From the NCBI RefSeq assembly GCF_006442545.2, contig NZ_CP083952.1, positions 4,937,501 through 5,001,500 of the forward strand: a stretch of 64,000 nt of DNA. The letters are read 5' to 3'. The DNA is from Mesorhizobium sp. B2-1-8 (GTDB taxonomy: Bacteria > Pseudomonadota > Alphaproteobacteria > Rhizobiales > Rhizobiaceae). Below the pieces are notes generated by a model. The model worked only from the letters and a program-made list of their open reading frames with translations, ran no database searches and had not been told where the DNA came from. The translations under genes were made by a program, and so were the position numbers. Every line of letters begins with the position of its first letter. Within the stretch, counting starts at the first letter, position 1. Shown here piece by piece: positions 9,628 to 17,778 of this stretch.

Positions 9628-10101
9628 TCACTGCATGCCGTTTTCGTCGTCGCCTCCTTGACGATGGCGGCCAAAGCGCCCGCTCTTCGGCAGCTCGCGG
9701 TTCTCGATCTTTCCGTCGTTGTTCTTGTCGAGTATCGCGAAAAGCTTCTTTTCGCGGCCCGTGATGTCGTCTGATGTCAACGTGCCGTCGCCCTTGCTGT
9801 CGTACCGGGCGATGATGCGCCTGGCCATGCGTTCGAAGCGCGCCTTCTCCAGTGCGTCGGCGAGTTGGGCGACAGTCAGCTTGCCGCCATTGTCGGCGAC
9901 AAGCTTCTTGAGCCGCGCGTCCACGACATTGTAGAACTGGTCGAACGTGATGGTCCCGCCATTGTCCTTCATTGCCTTGTCGAGCCGCATCATGGTGCGC
10001 TCACGCATGTTCGCGCTGTCGACATTCTCGGCATAGGCACCGCCGCCAACGGCTCCGGCCAGGGCGATGAAGGCAAGTGCGAGCTTGGTTGTCTTTCTCA
10101 T
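9628..10101 (-). CDS. Small secreted EF-hand protein
   Basis: A 157-residue protein with a signal peptide (MRKTTKLALAFIALAGAVGG, cleavage near AYA|EN). Two canonical EF-hand loops lie near the C terminus, DSKGDGTLTSDD and DKNNDGKIENRE, with calcium-ligating Asp/Asn at the expected spacing. Two weaker loop-like stretches (DNGGTITFDQF, DNGGKLTVAQL) occur earlier. A periplasmic calcium-binding or buffering role is inferred. The ATG at 10101 follows AGGAG; an in-frame ATG 18 bp earlier is less well placed. It lies 50 bp after glnE in the same direction and may share its transcript. Confidence 0.85.
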   Translation of the reverse strand: MRKTTKLALAFIALAGAVGGGAYAENVDSANMRERTMMRLDKAMKDNGGTITFDQFYNVVDARLKKLVADNGGKLTVAQLADALEKARFERMARRIIARYDSKGDGTLTSDDITGREKKLFAILDKNNDGKIENRELPKSGRFGRHRQGGDDENGMQ

Positions 10102-10151
10102 GGTTTTCTCCTGTTGCATCGTCACCCCCGATGCGGCCGAACGCTCGTTGA

Positions 10152-13112
10152 TCACGAACCCCCGGCACGAAGCAAAAGGTCGAAATCCTTCCTGACCTTT
10201 TGCGACGTCTCCTTGAGGTGTGCCTCCAGCACACCGAAATCCGGCAGGTCGGTGACCGCTAGAAGCAGATCCGAAAGCCCCGGCGGAACGTCGTCACGTT
10301 CGAAGGGTCCGGTAAGGCACAGCCGCGTCATCTGGGTCAGCGCCAGATACAGGGCGTAAGCATGGCCAAGGTCCTGCCTGATCCCGGCATTGGCGAAACG
10401 GGGCGTCAGGCGAGACAGGATCTCGGCCGTGCCGGTGACGCGCGGCCCGGCCTCGACCTGTCCGGTGATGACAGCCACCTGTGCTATGAATTCGAGATCG
10501 ATCAGACCGCCGGGAATCAGCTTGATGTCCCACAGGTCGCGGGGCGGCTTTTCCTGCTCGATCATGGCACGCATGTCCCACGCCTCGGCCCTCACCTTTG
10601 CCGCATCGCGCGATTGGCTCAGCACCGCGGCAACTTCCGCCTCGACCTCGCCGCACAGGCTGGCGTCACCAGCAATCGGCCGCGCCCGCGACAGGGCCAT
10701 GTGTTCCCACGTCCAGGCCTCCTGGCGCTGGTATTTCTTGAAGGCATCGATGTGGGTGGCGACCGGTCCCTTGTTGCCGGAAGGCCGCAGCCGCAGGTCG
10801 AGTTCGTAGAGCACTCCTTCCGCCGTCGGCGCCGACACGGCCGATATCAGCCGCTGCGTCATGCGGGAATAATAGTGCGACGGCGCCAGCGGCTTGTCGC
10901 CGTCGGAGTCCTCGGCATCCGCATCGTGGTCGTAGAGCAGAATGAGATCGACATCCGATCCGGCGGTCAATTCGCGGCTGCCGAGCTTGCCCATGCCGAG
11001 CAGCGAAACCACGCCGCCGGCGATCGTGCCATGGCGCACCGCGAATTCGGCGGTCACCGCTTGCAGCGCAGCCGCGATGGTCAGGTCCGCCAGATCGGAG
11101 AAAGCGCGGCCGGCGCGAGCCGGATCGATCGAGCCCGCGAGCAGCCGCACACCGATCAGGAATTTCTGTTCGGAAGCAAATATGCGCAGCCTGTCGAGCA
11201 CCTCCTCATAGGCCCTTTCACCTTCGAGGAAGGCGGAAAGCCGTGACGAGAGATAGGCGCGGTCGGGAAGCTCGGTCAGCAATGCCGGGTCGAGCAAGCC
11301 GTCGAAGACATGCGGCCGGCGGGTGATGATCGCCGCCAGCCGGGGCGCCGCGCCCATGATCGTCGCCATCAGCCTGAGCAGTGCGGGGTTCGACTGCAGC
11401 AATGAGAACAGCTGGATGCCGGCCGGCAGGCCAGCAAGGAACTCGTCGAAACGGACCAGCGCCTCATCGGCCCGGCGCGTCTGGCCAAAAGCCTTGAGCA
11501 GTGCCGGCGTCAGTTCCGTCAGCCGCTCGCGCGCCTCCGCCGACCGGGTGACGCGATAGCGGCCGAAATGCCAGCCGCGGATGACACGGCAGATATCGCT
11601 TGGCCGCTGAAAGCCGAGACCGTGCAGGGTCCGCAGCGTGTCCGGGTCGTCGACGTCACCGGTGAAGACCAGGTTGCCGATGCCGGCCGAAAGCTCGGGC
11701 GCGGTTTCGAACAGCGCGGCATAGTGGCGCTCGACCTGCTGTAGCGAGGCACGGAACACCCCGGCAAACGCGGCCGCGTCGGCAAAGCCCAGCATGCGGG
11801 CGATGCGCTCCAGCCCTTCATTGTCTTCCGGCAGCGTGTGCGTCTGCTCGTCGGCAACCATCTGGATGGCGTGTTCGACCCGGCGCAGGAACCAGTACTG
11901 GCGGGCGAGCGCGTCACGCGCGTCTGATGTAATCCAGCCTCGGGCGGCGAGCTGGCCGAGCATCGGCACGGTTTCGCGGCCGCGCAGCTCCGGGAAGCGG
12001 CCGCCGGCGATGAGCTGCTGGGTCTGGACGAAGAACTCGATCTCGCGGATGCCGCCGCGCCCAAGCTTGACGTTGTGCCCTTTCACGGCGATCTCGCCAT
12101 GGCCCTTGTGGGCATGAATCTGGCGCTTGATCGAATGGACGTCGGCAATAGCCGCGTAGTCCATGTATTTGCGCCAGATATAGGGCTGGAGCTCCTTGAG
12201 AAAGGCATCGCCCGCCTCGAGATCGCCAGCCACCGGGCGCGCCTTGATCATCGCGGCACGCTCCCAGTTCTGGCCGCGCGCCTCGTAGTAGCGAAGCGCG
12301 GCTTCAACCGGAATTGCCAGCGGCGTCGAGCCGGGATCGGGACGCAGCCGCAGATCGGTGCGGAAGACATAGCCGTGCTCGGTGCGATCCTGCAGGATGC
12401 GCACCAGCCGGCGCGTCAGGCGTGAAAACAGATCGGTGGCGTCGAGTGGATCGACCACGGCGGGCGCTTCCGGATCGAAGAACACGACGAGGTCGATATC
12501 GGAGGAGAAATTCAGCTCATGCGCGCCGAGCTTGCCCATGCCGAGCAGGATCCAGCCCGATTGATGCGACGGGCGGTCCAGGTCGGGCAGTTTGAGCTTG
12601 CCCTGGCCATGCGCGTCACGCAGCAGGAAATCGACGGCCGCGCGGGCGCAGGCGTCGGCGAGATCGCTCAACCGCCTTACAGTCAGCGAGGTTTCGGCCT
12701 CGCCCGAGAGATCGGCGAGCGCGATCAGGAAATGCGCCTCGGCCTTGTGCTGGCGCAGTTCCATCATCAGGCCGGATTCCGAGACCGTTTCGGCCAGCGG
12801 CGCCTGGTCGATCGCGGCGGTGATCGCCTTCAGGCGGGCCTCGATCGGCAGGTCGAAGAGGCCGTCCAGGATTTGCGGCCGGCGGCGCGCGGTATCGCGC
12901 AGGAACGGCGAAAGGTCGAAGACGGCGGCCAGGAAATCCTGCGCCGTCCCCTTGCCGGCCAGGAATTTGGCCGCCCGTGTCAACCCTTCTTCGCGCGCTG
13001 CGTCGGCGATTTCGGACAGTTCCTGCCGTGCCCGGCCCTCGTCGAGCGGAGCAAGCGGGGTTTCCAGGCTCAGCAGCCAGCCTGTATTGCTCCGCTTTGC
13101 AACGGCCGCCAT
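10152..13112 (-). CDS. glnE: Bifunctional glutamine synthetase adenylyltransferase/adenylyl-removing enzyme
   Basis: A 986-residue protein of the usual GlnE length. It holds two nucleotidyltransferase modules: an N-terminal adenylyl-removing half with GMGKLGAHELNFSSDIDLVV (about residue 190) and a C-terminal adenylylating half with GMGKLGSRELTAGSDVDLIL (about residue 715), both carrying the GSD/SSD-x-DL metal site. It adds or removes AMP on glutamine synthetase in response to PII state, setting ammonium assimilation. Its ATG overlaps the stop of the upstream histidine kinase by one base (TGATG), so translational coupling is likely. Confidence 0.97.
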   Translation of the reverse strand: MAAVAKRSNTGWLLSLETPLAPLDEGRARQELSEIADAAREEGLTRAAKFLAGKGTAQDFLAAVFDLSPFLRDTARRRPQILDGLFDLPIEARLKAITAAIDQAPLAETVSESGLMMELRQHKAEAHFLIALADLSGEAETSLTVRRLSDLADACARAAVDFLLRDAHGQGKLKLPDLDRPSHQSGWILLGMGKLGAHELNFSSDIDLVVFFDPEAPAVVDPLDATDLFSRLTRRLVRILQDRTEHGYVFRTDLRLRPDPGSTPLAIPVEAALRYYEARGQNWERAAMIKARPVAGDLEAGDAFLKELQPYIWRKYMDYAAIADVHSIKRQIHAHKGHGEIAVKGHNVKLGRGGIREIEFFVQTQQLIAGGRFPELRGRETVPMLGQLAARGWITSDARDALARQYWFLRRVEHAIQMVADEQTHTLPEDNEGLERIARMLGFADAAAFAGVFRASLQQVERHYAALFETAPELSAGIGNLVFTGDVDDPDTLRTLHGLGFQRPSDICRVIRGWHFGRYRVTRSAEARERLTELTPALLKAFGQTRRADEALVRFDEFLAGLPAGIQLFSLLQSNPALLRLMATIMGAAPRLAAIITRRPHVFDGLLDPALLTELPDRAYLSSRLSAFLEGERAYEEVLDRLRIFASEQKFLIGVRLLAGSIDPARAGRAFSDLADLTIAAALQAVTAEFAVRHGTIAGGVVSLLGMGKLGSRELTAGSDVDLILLYDHDADAEDSDGDKPLAPSHYYSRMTQRLISAVSAPTAEGVLYELDLRLRPSGNKGPVATHIDAFKKYQRQEAWTWEHMALSRARPIAGDASLCGEVEAEVAAVLSQSRDAAKVRAEAWDMRAMIEQEKPPRDLWDIKLIPGGLIDLEFIAQVAVITGQVEAGPRVTGTAEILSRLTPRFANAGIRQDLGHAYALYLALTQMTRLCLTGPFERDDVPPGLSDLLLAVTDLPDFGVLEAHLKETSQKVRKDFDLLLRAGGS

Positions 13113-14587
13113 CAGCGGTCCTCCCGCGCGGGGAAACTCATGACCACGGATAGTCCCGGATTGCCAGACAACAGGTCAAGCCGGCCGTAATGGAATGTCA
13201 TGACCGCCTTGGCGAGACTGAGGCCAAGGCCCGAACCAGGCTGCGAACGGCTCTTCTCAAGCCGCACGAAGCGTTCCGTCGCTCGGGCGCGATCGGCATC
13301 GTCGGGAATGCCCTGGCCGTTGTCGGCGACGGAAAGCCTGATCTCGCCATGCGTGCGTTCGAGCGCCACACGGACCGCCGGTTTGGACGTCGAATCGGTC
13401 GAATACTTGATCGCATTGTCGACGATGTTGGAAAGCGCCTGACCGATCAGTTCGCGGTTGCCGTCGACGACAAAAGCACCGTTCACCTCGGCGTCCAGCG
13501 AAACGCCAGCCTCCTCGGCCACCGGCTCGTAAAGTTCGACCACATCACGCACGGCCTCCGCCAGATCGACGCGGCTGGTGTGCTCGGAAGAATACCCAGC
13601 CTCCAGCCGGGAGATCATCAGGATGGCGTTGAAGGTTTTTATCAGCTGGTCGGACTCGGCGATGGTGCCTTCCAGCGCCTGCCGATAATCCGATGTTTTC
13701 TGCTTGCCGGAAAGCGTCGCTTCGGCCCTGTTGCGCAGCCGGGTCAGCGGCGTCTTCAGGTCATGCGCGATGTTGTCGGATACCTGTTTCAGGCCTTCGT
13801 TGAGCGTGGAGATCCTGGCCAGCATGACATTGAGATTTTCCGATAGCCGGTCGAACTCGTCACCGGCGTCGGTCACCGGCAACCGGCCACTGAGATCACC
13901 GCCCATAATGCGCCGGCTTGCCTCGGAAACCCCGTCGATACGCTTCAATGCCGCGCGGCCAACAAAGAACCAGATCAGGATGCCGCCCACCCCCATCATG
14001 CCGAGCGCCAGCACCAGCGAACGGCGGATGACGGCACGGAACCGCTCCGGTTCGCCGAGATCGCGGCCGACCAGCATGATCATCTGGTTGGGCAGCCGCA
14101 GCACCAGGGCAATGGCGTTGTGGCCCTTCTCGCCCTGCGCCTGCGTGTCGCTCTGGTCGGGCTGTGCGGTCCCCTTGTCGGCAGGCAAATTGCGTAGACG
14201 TTCGAGTTCTCCCTCGCCAAAGCGCTGATACGAAAAAGGGCTGGTGGTCCAGCCTTCGTTTTCGAGAACGCCCGGCTCCAGACTCTGCACGTTACCGGTC
14301 AGGATCTGGCCGTTGGCATCGGCGATCAGATAGAGGTTGGCGCCGGGTTGGCGCGAGCGGGCCTCGACCACGCGGACCAATACCGGCAAGCCACCGCGCT
14401 GATAGGCGCGCGCAAGGCCGAGCACTTCGTCGTTGATGGTCTCCTGCGTCTGCGCGGTTAACATGCGCGCCGAGAGCGAAGTCATGTAGAGGACGAGCAG
14501 CACCGCGCAGAGTGCGAAGAGCAGGAGATAAAGCGCCGAAAGCCGTGCGGCCGTCGTCTTCATGATGGCGGGCACGGAAAGCGCCAT
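13112..14587 (-). CDS. Two-component sensor histidine kinase
   Basis: A 491-residue membrane kinase. It has an N-terminal transmembrane helix (LYLLLFALCAVLLVLYMTSL), a periplasmic sensor of about 150 residues, a second helix (LALGMMGVGGILIWFFVG), HAMP, H-box DNIAHDLKTPLTRLR, N-box NIVDNAIKYS, and G1/G2 boxes DNGQGIP and GSGLGLSLAK. The HAMP-HisKA arrangement is of the EnvZ/CpxA type. It follows its response regulator by 8 bp and overlaps glnE by one base. Placement after degP suggests an envelope-related signal, which is inference. An alternative start is the ATG at 14563. Confidence 0.9.
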   Translation of the reverse strand: MALSVPAIMKTTAARLSALYLLLFALCAVLLVLYMTSLSARMLTAQTQETINDEVLGLARAYQRGGLPVLVRVVEARSRQPGANLYLIADANGQILTGNVQSLEPGVLENEGWTTSPFSYQRFGEGELERLRNLPADKGTAQPDQSDTQAQGEKGHNAIALVLRLPNQMIMLVGRDLGEPERFRAVIRRSLVLALGMMGVGGILIWFFVGRAALKRIDGVSEASRRIMGGDLSGRLPVTDAGDEFDRLSENLNVMLARISTLNEGLKQVSDNIAHDLKTPLTRLRNRAEATLSGKQKTSDYRQALEGTIAESDQLIKTFNAILMISRLEAGYSSEHTSRVDLAEAVRDVVELYEPVAEEAGVSLDAEVNGAFVVDGNRELIGQALSNIVDNAIKYSTDSTSKPAVRVALERTHGEIRLSVADNGQGIPDDADRARATERFVRLEKSRSQPGSGLGLSLAKAVMTFHYGRLDLLSGNPGLSVVMSFPAREDR

Positions 14588-14595
14588 GCTGCCGC

Positions 14596-15270
14596 CTAGC
14601 CGCCCTTCAGCATGTATCCGGCGCCGCGAACCGTATGCAGGATCGGCTTGTCGAAGCCCTTTTCGATCTTGCCGCGCAGCCGCGAGACGTGGACATCTAT
14701 GACATTGGTCTGCGGATCGAAATGATAGTCCCAGACATTTTCGAGAAGCATGGTGCGCGTCACAACCTGGCCGGCATGGCGCATGAGATATTCGAGCAAG
14801 CGGAATTCGCGCGGCTGCAGCGTGATCTCGCGTGCCGCCCGGCGGACAGAATGCGACAGCCTGTCGAGTTCAAGGTCGCCAACCCGGTAGACGGTCTCGG
14901 CCTCCTTGGCGCTGGCGCGTCGGTTCAGCACCTCGACACGCGCCAGAAGTTCGGAAAAGGCATAGGGCTTGGTCAGATAGTCGTCGCCGCCGGCGCGCAG
15001 CCCGGTGACACGGTCATCGACCTCGCCCAGCGCAGACAGGATGAGCACTGGCGTCGTGTTGCCCCTGGAACGGAGAGCGGCAATGACCGACAGGCCGTCG
15101 CGGCGCGGCATCATCCGATCGATGACCATCACGTCATAATCACCCGCATCGGCAAGCGCGAAGCCGGTCTCACCGTCACCCGCGACATGCGCGGTATGAC
15201 CCGCTTCCGTGAAGGCTTTCTGCAGATAATCCGCAGCCTCGCGATCGTCTTCTATGACGAGAATCTTCAT
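14596..15270 (-). CDS. OmpR-family response regulator
   Basis: A 224-residue regulator. The receiver domain begins MKILVIEDDREAADY with phosphoacceptor D51 (VMVID), T/K residues at ILSA and YLTKPYAF; the C-terminal winged helix is of Trans_reg_C type (LQPREFRLLEYLMRHAGQVV, VDVHVSRLRGKIEK). It pairs with the kinase encoded 8 bp downstream. The start at 15270 is chosen because MKILVIEDD is the canonical receiver start; the frame upstream to 15336 is probably untranslated. Confidence 0.92.
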   Translation of the reverse strand: MKILVIEDDREAADYLQKAFTEAGHTAHVAGDGETGFALADAGDYDVMVIDRMMPRRDGLSVIAALRSRGNTTPVLILSALGEVDDRVTGLRAGGDDYLTKPYAFSELLARVEVLNRRASAKEAETVYRVGDLELDRLSHSVRRAAREITLQPREFRLLEYLMRHAGQVVTRTMLLENVWDYHFDPQTNVIDVHVSRLRGKIEKGFDKPILHTVRGAGYMLKGG

Positions 15271-15625
15271 AGGGCCGTTATACGCGATTTCGCTGGAAGG
15301 TTGAGTAGCCGGCATCTGCATTTTAGCCTTTGCCAAAACGCATCGCGATCAGGATGATCGAGAGCGTACGCGATAAAATCTTTGTTCCGTGGCGTCGTTA
15401 CGCCGGACATGCCAGTTCCCGGTCATGTCGTCATCCCGCAACCACCGAACCGACCGGCTTCGGGCACGAGGGCGTGATGGGCAGCCATATGCAGGGCGCG
15501 GCAGCGGGCGATGGGAAGCCCGCTGCCGCTGAAGAAGAGCGCGATGACTGACTAACGGGCTCTCCTTCTTGCTTTCCCATGCGGCGACTCGGGGGTGTTG
15601 AAACCGCCGCATTGGAAAGGTCGTC
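15271..15625. other. Gene-free gap between response regulator and degP, with a 12-bp stem-loop
   Basis: No convincing gene in 355 bases. The one notable structure is a perfect 12-bp inverted repeat, GCGGCAGCGGGC at 15498-15509 and its complement at 15518-15529, with an 8-nt loop. It lies about 97 bases past the degP stop in the minus direction but has no T-run, so it may be a factor-dependent terminator or an mRNA 3'-end stabiliser. The promoter of the response regulator should lie in 15271-15400. Confidence 0.5.
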
Positions 15626-17179
15626 TCAGCCCTTGGCCACCGGCACCGCGACGAAGCGGTTGTTGTCGTCACGGGTGATCTGCATCAGCACCGCCTTGCG
15701 TCCGGATTTGACCGCATCGGCCATGGCCTTGGTGACGTCTTCGGTGCCGTTGACCTCCGCCGAGTTGACCGCGGTGATGACGTCGCCCGGCTGGATGCCG
15801 CGGTCGGCGGCGGCGCTGTCGGGGTCGACGTCGGTCACCACCAGACCCTTACCGTTTTCGGACTTGGTGACGGTGAGGCCGAGATCAGCCAGCGTGTCCG
15901 GCTTTGCCGGAGCGGCGGGTTGCTGCTGCTGCTGATCGCCCGACGCCTGCTTGTCGCTGGCGGGCAGCTTGCCGAGATCGACCTTGACCGTCTGGCTCTT
16001 GCCGTCACGCCACACGGTGACGTCAACCGATTTGCCCGGCGAATAGGCGCCGATCAGACGGGCGAGTTCCTTCGGCGAGGCAACATCCTTGCCATCGACC
16101 TGGGTGATGACATCACCTGCCGTGATGCCGGCCTTCTTGCCGGGGCCATCGTCCTGGGCGCTCGAAACCAACGCGCCATTGTTGGACTTCAGACCGAGCG
16201 ATTCGGCGATGTCGGAAGTGACCGGCTGGATTTCGACGCCGAGCCAGCCGCGCTGGACCGCGCCGTTCTTCATCAAGTCTGCGACGACCTGCTTGGCGGT
16301 TGTGGCGGGAATGTCGAAGGCGATGCCGACGCTGCCGCCCGAGGGCGAGAAGATGGCGGTGTTGATGCCGACCACCTGGCCGTTGAGATTGAAGGTCGGG
16401 CCACCCGAATTGCCGCGGTTGACCGAGGCGTCGATCTGGAGGAAATCGTCATAAGGGCCAGCGCCGATATCGCGGCCGCGCGCCGAGATGATTCCGGCGG
16501 TGACGGTGCCACCGAGGCCGAACGGGTTGCCGACAGCCACGACCCAGTCGCCGACGCGAACCTTGGAATCGTCGGCGAAGTCGACATAGGTGAACTTGCC
16601 GCCGCCATCGACCTTGAGCACGGCGAGGTCGGTGCGCGGATCGGTGCCGACCAGCTTGGCGTCGAGTTCCTTGCCGTCATTGGTCACCACGGTGAAAGCG
16701 GTGCCCTCGTCGACGACGTGGTTGTTGGTTACGAGATAACCGTCTTCGGAAATGAAGAAGCCCGAGCCCTGCGCGACGGGGCGCGGCTGGTCGTTGTTGC
16801 GATCGCGGTGACCGAAGCGGCGGTGACCTTCGTCGTTCTGGCCACCCTGGTCACCAAAGCCGCGGAATTCCTTGAAGAAGCGGCGCAGCTGCGGATTGTT
16901 GGGAAGATTGTCGAAACCGCCCTGATCGCCGGAACCGTCATCGGCTGTCGGTTGCAGCTTGGCCTTGACCTTGACGCTGACCACGGCTGGCGAAACCCGC
17001 TCCACGACATCGGCGAAGCTCGGAACCTGCGGAGCCTCGACACGCACGGCGTCAGCCAGAACGGGGCTGGTTCCACTGGTCAGCGCGCCAACGCCGATCG
17101 CACCGGCGACAGCGACGGACGCGACGGCAGCCAGAAGACGCTTGCGGGTGCGGGAATATGAATTGGGGGCAATATTCAT
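15626..17179 (-). CDS. degP: Periplasmic serine endoprotease DegP/HtrA (Do family)
   Basis: A 517-residue protein with an N-terminal export signal (residues about 12-43, hydrophobic AVASVAVAGAIGVGAL). The trypsin-like triad is visible: H154 (TNNHVV), D184 (DPRTDLAVL) and S258 (GNSGG). Two PDZ domains follow (about 290-385 and 430-510), separated by a Gln/Pro/Ala linker. It degrades or refolds misfolded periplasmic proteins. The ATG at 17179 has AGAGGAT upstream. It lies 131 bp after ccmH, matching the rhizobial cycHJKL-degP order. Confidence 0.95.
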   Translation of the reverse strand: MNIAPNSYSRTRKRLLAAVASVAVAGAIGVGALTSGTSPVLADAVRVEAPQVPSFADVVERVSPAVVSVKVKAKLQPTADDGSGDQGGFDNLPNNPQLRRFFKEFRGFGDQGGQNDEGHRRFGHRDRNNDQPRPVAQGSGFFISEDGYLVTNNHVVDEGTAFTVVTNDGKELDAKLVGTDPRTDLAVLKVDGGGKFTYVDFADDSKVRVGDWVVAVGNPFGLGGTVTAGIISARGRDIGAGPYDDFLQIDASVNRGNSGGPTFNLNGQVVGINTAIFSPSGGSVGIAFDIPATTAKQVVADLMKNGAVQRGWLGVEIQPVTSDIAESLGLKSNNGALVSSAQDDGPGKKAGITAGDVITQVDGKDVASPKELARLIGAYSPGKSVDVTVWRDGKSQTVKVDLGKLPASDKQASGDQQQQQPAAPAKPDTLADLGLTVTKSENGKGLVVTDVDPDSAAADRGIQPGDVITAVNSAEVNGTEDVTKAMADAVKSGRKAVLMQITRDDNNRFVAVPVAKG

Positions 17180-17310
17180 GGATCTCTTATCCTCTTTCAA
17201 GCGGACGCGCCTTGATCGGCATCCTCAGGAAACGAGAATTAGAACGGCGGACATTACAGCGCCATTTCCGACACATGAAACTTTGGTAATGTTAGCGGGC
17301 GACTGGGCTG

Positions 17311-17778
17311 TCAGTCGCGGTGCAGGATCGCGTCCAATGCCGCCTGCTCGTCGGCTGACAGGGATTTCGTCGCCAGCGTCCGGCGCGATCGCGCGCTTAG
17401 AGCAATGAACACACCTCCCACCAGCAGCAGCAGCACCGGCGTGCCCCAAAGCAGGGCATTCCTGAGATCAAAACGTGGCTTCAGAAGCACGAACTCGCCG
17501 TAGCGGGAAACGACATAGTCCATCACCTGCTGGTCGGTATCGCCGGCGACGAGGCGCTGGCGCACCAGGATCCGCAGGTCGCGAGCAAGGTCGGCGTCGG
17601 ATTCGTCGATCGACTGGTTCTGGCAGACCATGCATCGCAAGCCTTCCGACAGCGCCCGGGCTCTCGCCTCGAGTGCCGGGTCCGCCAGCATCTCGTCAGG
17701 CTTCACCGCCATTGCCGTGCCGGCGAAGAGCAATGCCAGCAGCAGGACAATCGACATCAGTGAAAACCTTGCCTTCAT
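17311..17778 (-). CDS. ccmH: Cytochrome c maturation protein CcmH (CycL)
   Basis: A 155-residue protein: signal peptide, periplasmic domain with the redox motif RCMVC (C49, C52) followed by QNQSIDESDADLARDLR, then a C-terminal membrane anchor (LWGTPVLLLLVGGVFIAL). It keeps apocytochrome c cysteines reduced for haem attachment. The ATG overlaps the ccmF stop by 4 bases (ATGA), indicating translational coupling; the longer frame up to 17922 is antisense-like readthrough into ccmF. Last gene of the ccmIEFH operon. Confidence 0.95.
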   Translation of the reverse strand: MKARFSLMSIVLLLALLFAGTAMAVKPDEMLADPALEARARALSEGLRCMVCQNQSIDESDADLARDLRILVRQRLVAGDTDQQVMDYVVSRYGEFVLLKPRFDLRNALLWGTPVLLLLVGGVFIALSARSRRTLATKSLSADEQAALDAILHRD

